DNA of 64,000 nt from Rhea pennata (taxonomy: Eukaryota > Chordata > Aves > Rheiformes > Rheidae), in assembly GCF_028389875.1 (NCBI RefSeq), contig NC_084672.1, positions 124,001-188,000 on the forward strand, read 5' to 3'. The notes below the pieces were generated by a model, which had not been told where the DNA came from, did not search any database, and saw only the letters and a list, made by a program, of their open reading frames with translations. How positions within the stretch are numbered: position 1 is the first letter of the stretch; each line of letters begins with the position of its first letter. A program made the translations under genes and the position numbers. Shown piece by piece: positions 61,101 to 64,000 of the stretch.

Positions 61101-63869
61101 TGTCACTTTTACTTAAATTTACAATTTTGCCAAAGACTAGGTCAAATTATTTGTATACACTTAAGGATCGTCGATTCCAGTTATTAGACAAATTGGATTG
61201 TTCTTACAAAGACAGCAGCCCATTTGAAAAAACTTGTTTTATAGAAAACAATATTATTGATTGCAGCTGGTGAAGAATTTAATGATGATATTTTAGTTAC
61301 ACCAATGTGGCTCAGTCTTCTATCAGAGTTATTTGGGATCTTTCAGATTAACTGGCTCATATTCTTTTTAAAATCTTTTTAATAGAGGTCATTTGAGTTT
61401 ATCGCAAATATATCTTCTTCACTGCCGTTTTGTATGACAATTAACTACTGGGTTAGGCAGGCCCCCCACAAGTTGCAAAAGCAGCTGAAATTAAATTTTG
61501 ATAGTAAATTGCCATATCATATATGTATATGTATGTATGTGTATAGGTATGTGTGAGTGGGCATGTATGTGTATCCACCAAGTCCTCATAGATGACCAGT
61601 TGACCACAAGCCTGCAAAACGCTGTTGTAGCAGAGAAGGCCAAAGCATCCTGGGCTGCATTAGGAAGAGTGCTTACAGCAGGTCAAGGGAGGTGATCTCT
61701 CCCCTCTGCACAGCACTGGTGAGACCACATCTGGAGTACTGCATTATTCTACGGGAAAACCCAGAGCGAAAGACAGGTCCAGCAAAGGGCCACTGAGATG
61801 ATTAAGGGATTTGAGCATCTGGCATGTGAGAAGTAGCTGAGAGCACCAGGATTTTTGAGTCTCGAGAAGAGAAAGCCAAAGGGAATCTTATCAATGCATG
61901 TAAACATCTGATGGGAGGACACAGAGAAGATGGATCCATACTCTTCTCAGTGGTATCCAGTAAAAGGACAAGAAGCAATAGGCACAGATTGAAATACAAA
62001 AAACCCATTCAAACATAATAAAAAACCTTCTTACTGAGGATGATCAAACACTGAGACAAGCTGCCCAGAGAGGCTGCGGAGCCCTCATTCCTGGGCATAC
62101 TCAAAAAAATGGTTGGAAAAGGTCCTGAGCAACTTGTTCTAAAAAACTCTGCTTTGAGCAGGGGTGTTGGACTAGATCTCCAGAAGTTCCATCTAACCTC
62201 TACTAATCTGTGATTCTATGACTCTAAGTCACTCTGCAAGCTCTTACCTGTGTTTCATTGAAGTCTTCCAGGATATAGCCAGCTCCTGCTCGCAGTTGCT
62301 GTGCTATGTAATGTTTGTTGTATGGAGTCATCTCTAAAAATTCTAGAGCAGAAATAGAAAGTTAAGTCTGTGGTTGTAAGATGCTCATACCCATACCAAG
62401 ACGGACTCCAGCCTTTTCATCTTGATGAAACCCTCAGGAGAATCCAGAAAAGGCAGCAGCAAGGGGAGCACAACACCGGCCAAGCTAGCCAAGTGAATGT
62501 GTTGTGGCTTTTATCATGCTGCAGTTCATTGCATGAAACACCATCGTAGCAAAATCAAACTAGAACTACCTATCCATTTTAAGTCCTGTGGTTCTTAGCT
62601 CTTAGCATTATCTTGTATCTCTGATAACCTTCCTTCTCATATTATACTACTCCAAGTCTTCTTATCTCACTAATTTTCACTTTTTTTTTTTTTTAACTTC
62701 CTGAACAGCCCTGTGATCATCATCAATGCTTGCTACATTTTAATCTGAGTTTTAGTTCCTTTCTTCAAAGTGCCTAATATATCTTGGACTAAGCAGCATG
62801 AAAAACCAGCACTCACAGAAATGCCTGATCAGACAGAATCCAGCCTTTTTCCTAAAGCCACATGGTTCCACTTCGAAATGCAATGGGGAGACTGATCTCA
62901 CCTTCTTCCTCTTCACTACTCCCTGCAGGACCATCTGATGGCTTCTGGCGATCAACCAATTTGTCGCTCGGTGTTGCCATGGTGAGAAGAAAGGCATAGC
63001 CCAAAAAGAGGGTCTTGTTGTGAGGCAATGGGCCATGATGGTCCTCCAGTACTGGAGGATCTATAGCATCTACACTTTCACAGGTGCTCACAAACTCTGC
63101 TGCTCTCACAGCTACTGTGGAGAGAGAGAGAAAAGGACCATGAGTCCCAAAAGCCAGGCTCAACAGAAAGACCCTGGGAAAAATTAGATTATGTTCAATT
63201 TTGGTTATTTCACTAGCAGAAACAGAGAGAGACAAAATCAAGTCAGCCTTAAGCTAGGTCAGGTGGGGATCTTTTACCCTTATGGTTGTAAAGAATCTTC
63301 AAATCATAGTCTGAATGACTAACGGGACAGTGTTTGCCAGGCCCTTCCGACCAGTAAATGTTAGAAGTCTGACTAAACAGATAAACAAGGAGAGAGGCAA
63401 ATCACACATCAAAGTCAGAACAATGTGTCGCAAAGCACACTTCCAAAAGACAAAACTGAGAACACTGCAGATTAATATTCAAACTACGATAAAAGTAACT
63501 CTGGTTGTTGAATGCATCCAAGGAGAATCAGTCTCAAACCCTGCCAAGCAAAGAGGTAATCTCACCTGCTTTTTGCTTATGGTAAGTGGAAAGATCAATT
63601 ACAGAAATATCAGGGAGGAAATAAAGGCTGATGGCAAGTTTAAAAGCAGAAAACGAGGTTCTCACCAGGCTTTACTATTGCTGACTTGCGCCCACGTTTA
63701 GCTGGGGATCTCTCATCTTCAGAAGCAACAAGTTTCCTCTTCCCAGATAGCATTCCCAGTGGGATGCGCGGACTCTCCAGTCCTTTACGAGTAGGAGTTG
63801 TGCTAATGCTGGAAGTGCTGGGAGACCCAAGGTTACTACGTCGCTTCCGCTTCCCCTCCACGAGGTTAT
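58130..63869 (-). CDS. TP53BP1: TP53BP1, 3' part: last six coding exons (NLS and tandem BRCT domains)
   Basis: 53BP1 is a chromatin-bound DNA double-strand-break response protein that favours end joining and binds p53 through its tandem BRCT repeats. Exons (5' to 3'): 63869-63666, 63114-62902, 62333-62248, 60172-59973, 59102-58957, 58314-58130 (TAA at 58132-58130). They total 1034 nt and are in phase. The first exon holds the basic bipartite NLS ([20 protein letters not shown]), keeping the SP site inside it. The second has the BRCT1 start ([20 protein letters not shown]). Later exons give [40 protein letters not shown] and the C-terminus [11 protein letters not shown]. The Tudor domain and N-terminus lie beyond the right edge. 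The gene converges on TUBGCP4, the same tail-to-tail arrangement as in mammals. Confidence 0.97.
59511..59528 (-). mobile_element. Possible minimal CR1 terminal repeat
   Basis: The two-copy octamer ATCATAGAATCATAGAAC resembles a CR1 3' tail in minus orientation, but no CR1 body follows it. It could be chance or a very short relic. Confidence 0.3.
61500..61573 (+). repeat. TATG/TGTA-rich microsatellite abutting a CR1
   Basis: Imperfect ATGTATGTATGTGTA-type sequence sits immediately before the 5' truncation point of the CR1 copy in the TP53BP1 intron. Confidence 0.8.
61574..62229 (+). mobile_element. CR1 3' fragment in TP53BP1 intron, ending beside a splice donor
   Basis: This is about 650 bp of diverged CR1 ([20 protein letters not shown], then the 3' UTR), antisense to TP53BP1. 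Its 3' end (TGTGATTCTATGACTC) stops less than 20 bp from the GT donor of the exon 62333-62248. Its 5' end directly follows a TATG/TGTA microsatellite. Confidence 0.92.
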
Positions 63870-64000
63870 CTATAACACAGTATGTCAGAGACTAGTCACC
63901 AGCTGTCACATAACTCCATAATCTTTCATGCTACATATCAGTCCAGAGATGGACAAATTTAAAAAGTACCTAGAAGGTATGTACTATCACCCTCTGACAG

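Overview
The window is nuclear DNA from a bird. It carries at least seven copies of the CR1 LINE with avian-type 3' ends, and it has compact vertebrate genes with GT-AG introns and CpG-island promoters. I cannot name the species. Three protein-coding genes are recognisable by reading their exons; I checked phase and length at every junction.

Left part (1 to about 35.6 kb, minus strand): the first ten coding exons of IQGAP1, giving residues 1-361. They cover the N-terminus, the calponin-homology domain and the first part of the coiled-coil repeat region. The gene runs off the left edge. Exon 1 (34592-34538) lies in a GC-rich CpG island. Intron 1 holds a striking minisatellite: a 34-nt core followed by a variable G-run, eight times over. 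Intron 2 is about 24 kb and contains two large CR1 elements. One (plus strand, about 9.6-13.2 kb) keeps ORF1 and endonuclease sequence but has lost the reverse-transcriptase core. The other (minus strand, 19.0-21.1 kb) keeps the reverse transcriptase almost open.

Middle (34.6-42.45 kb): an intergenic interval between the divergent IQGAP1 and TUBGCP4 start codons, with a CpG island at each end, a spaced CACG-type motif array upstream of IQGAP1, and one old CR1 fragment.

Right part: a complete TUBGCP4 gene on the plus strand (18 coding exons, 666 residues, 42453-55805), then the last six coding exons of TP53BP1 on the minus strand (63869-58130), carrying the nuclear localisation signal and tandem BRCT domains. 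TUBGCP4 and TP53BP1 converge tail to tail, as in mammals. IQGAP1 next to TUBGCP4 differs from the human order as I remember it.

The three genes do not form a pathway operon. They act in actin/Rho scaffolding (IQGAP1), microtubule nucleation (TUBGCP4) and DNA double-strand-break repair (TP53BP1). I found no RNA genes, CRISPR arrays or exogenous viral sequence. The unusual features are repeat-based: the G-run minisatellite, the promoter motif array, inverted CR1 pairs around IQGAP1 exons, and a CR1 ending beside a TP53BP1 splice donor.
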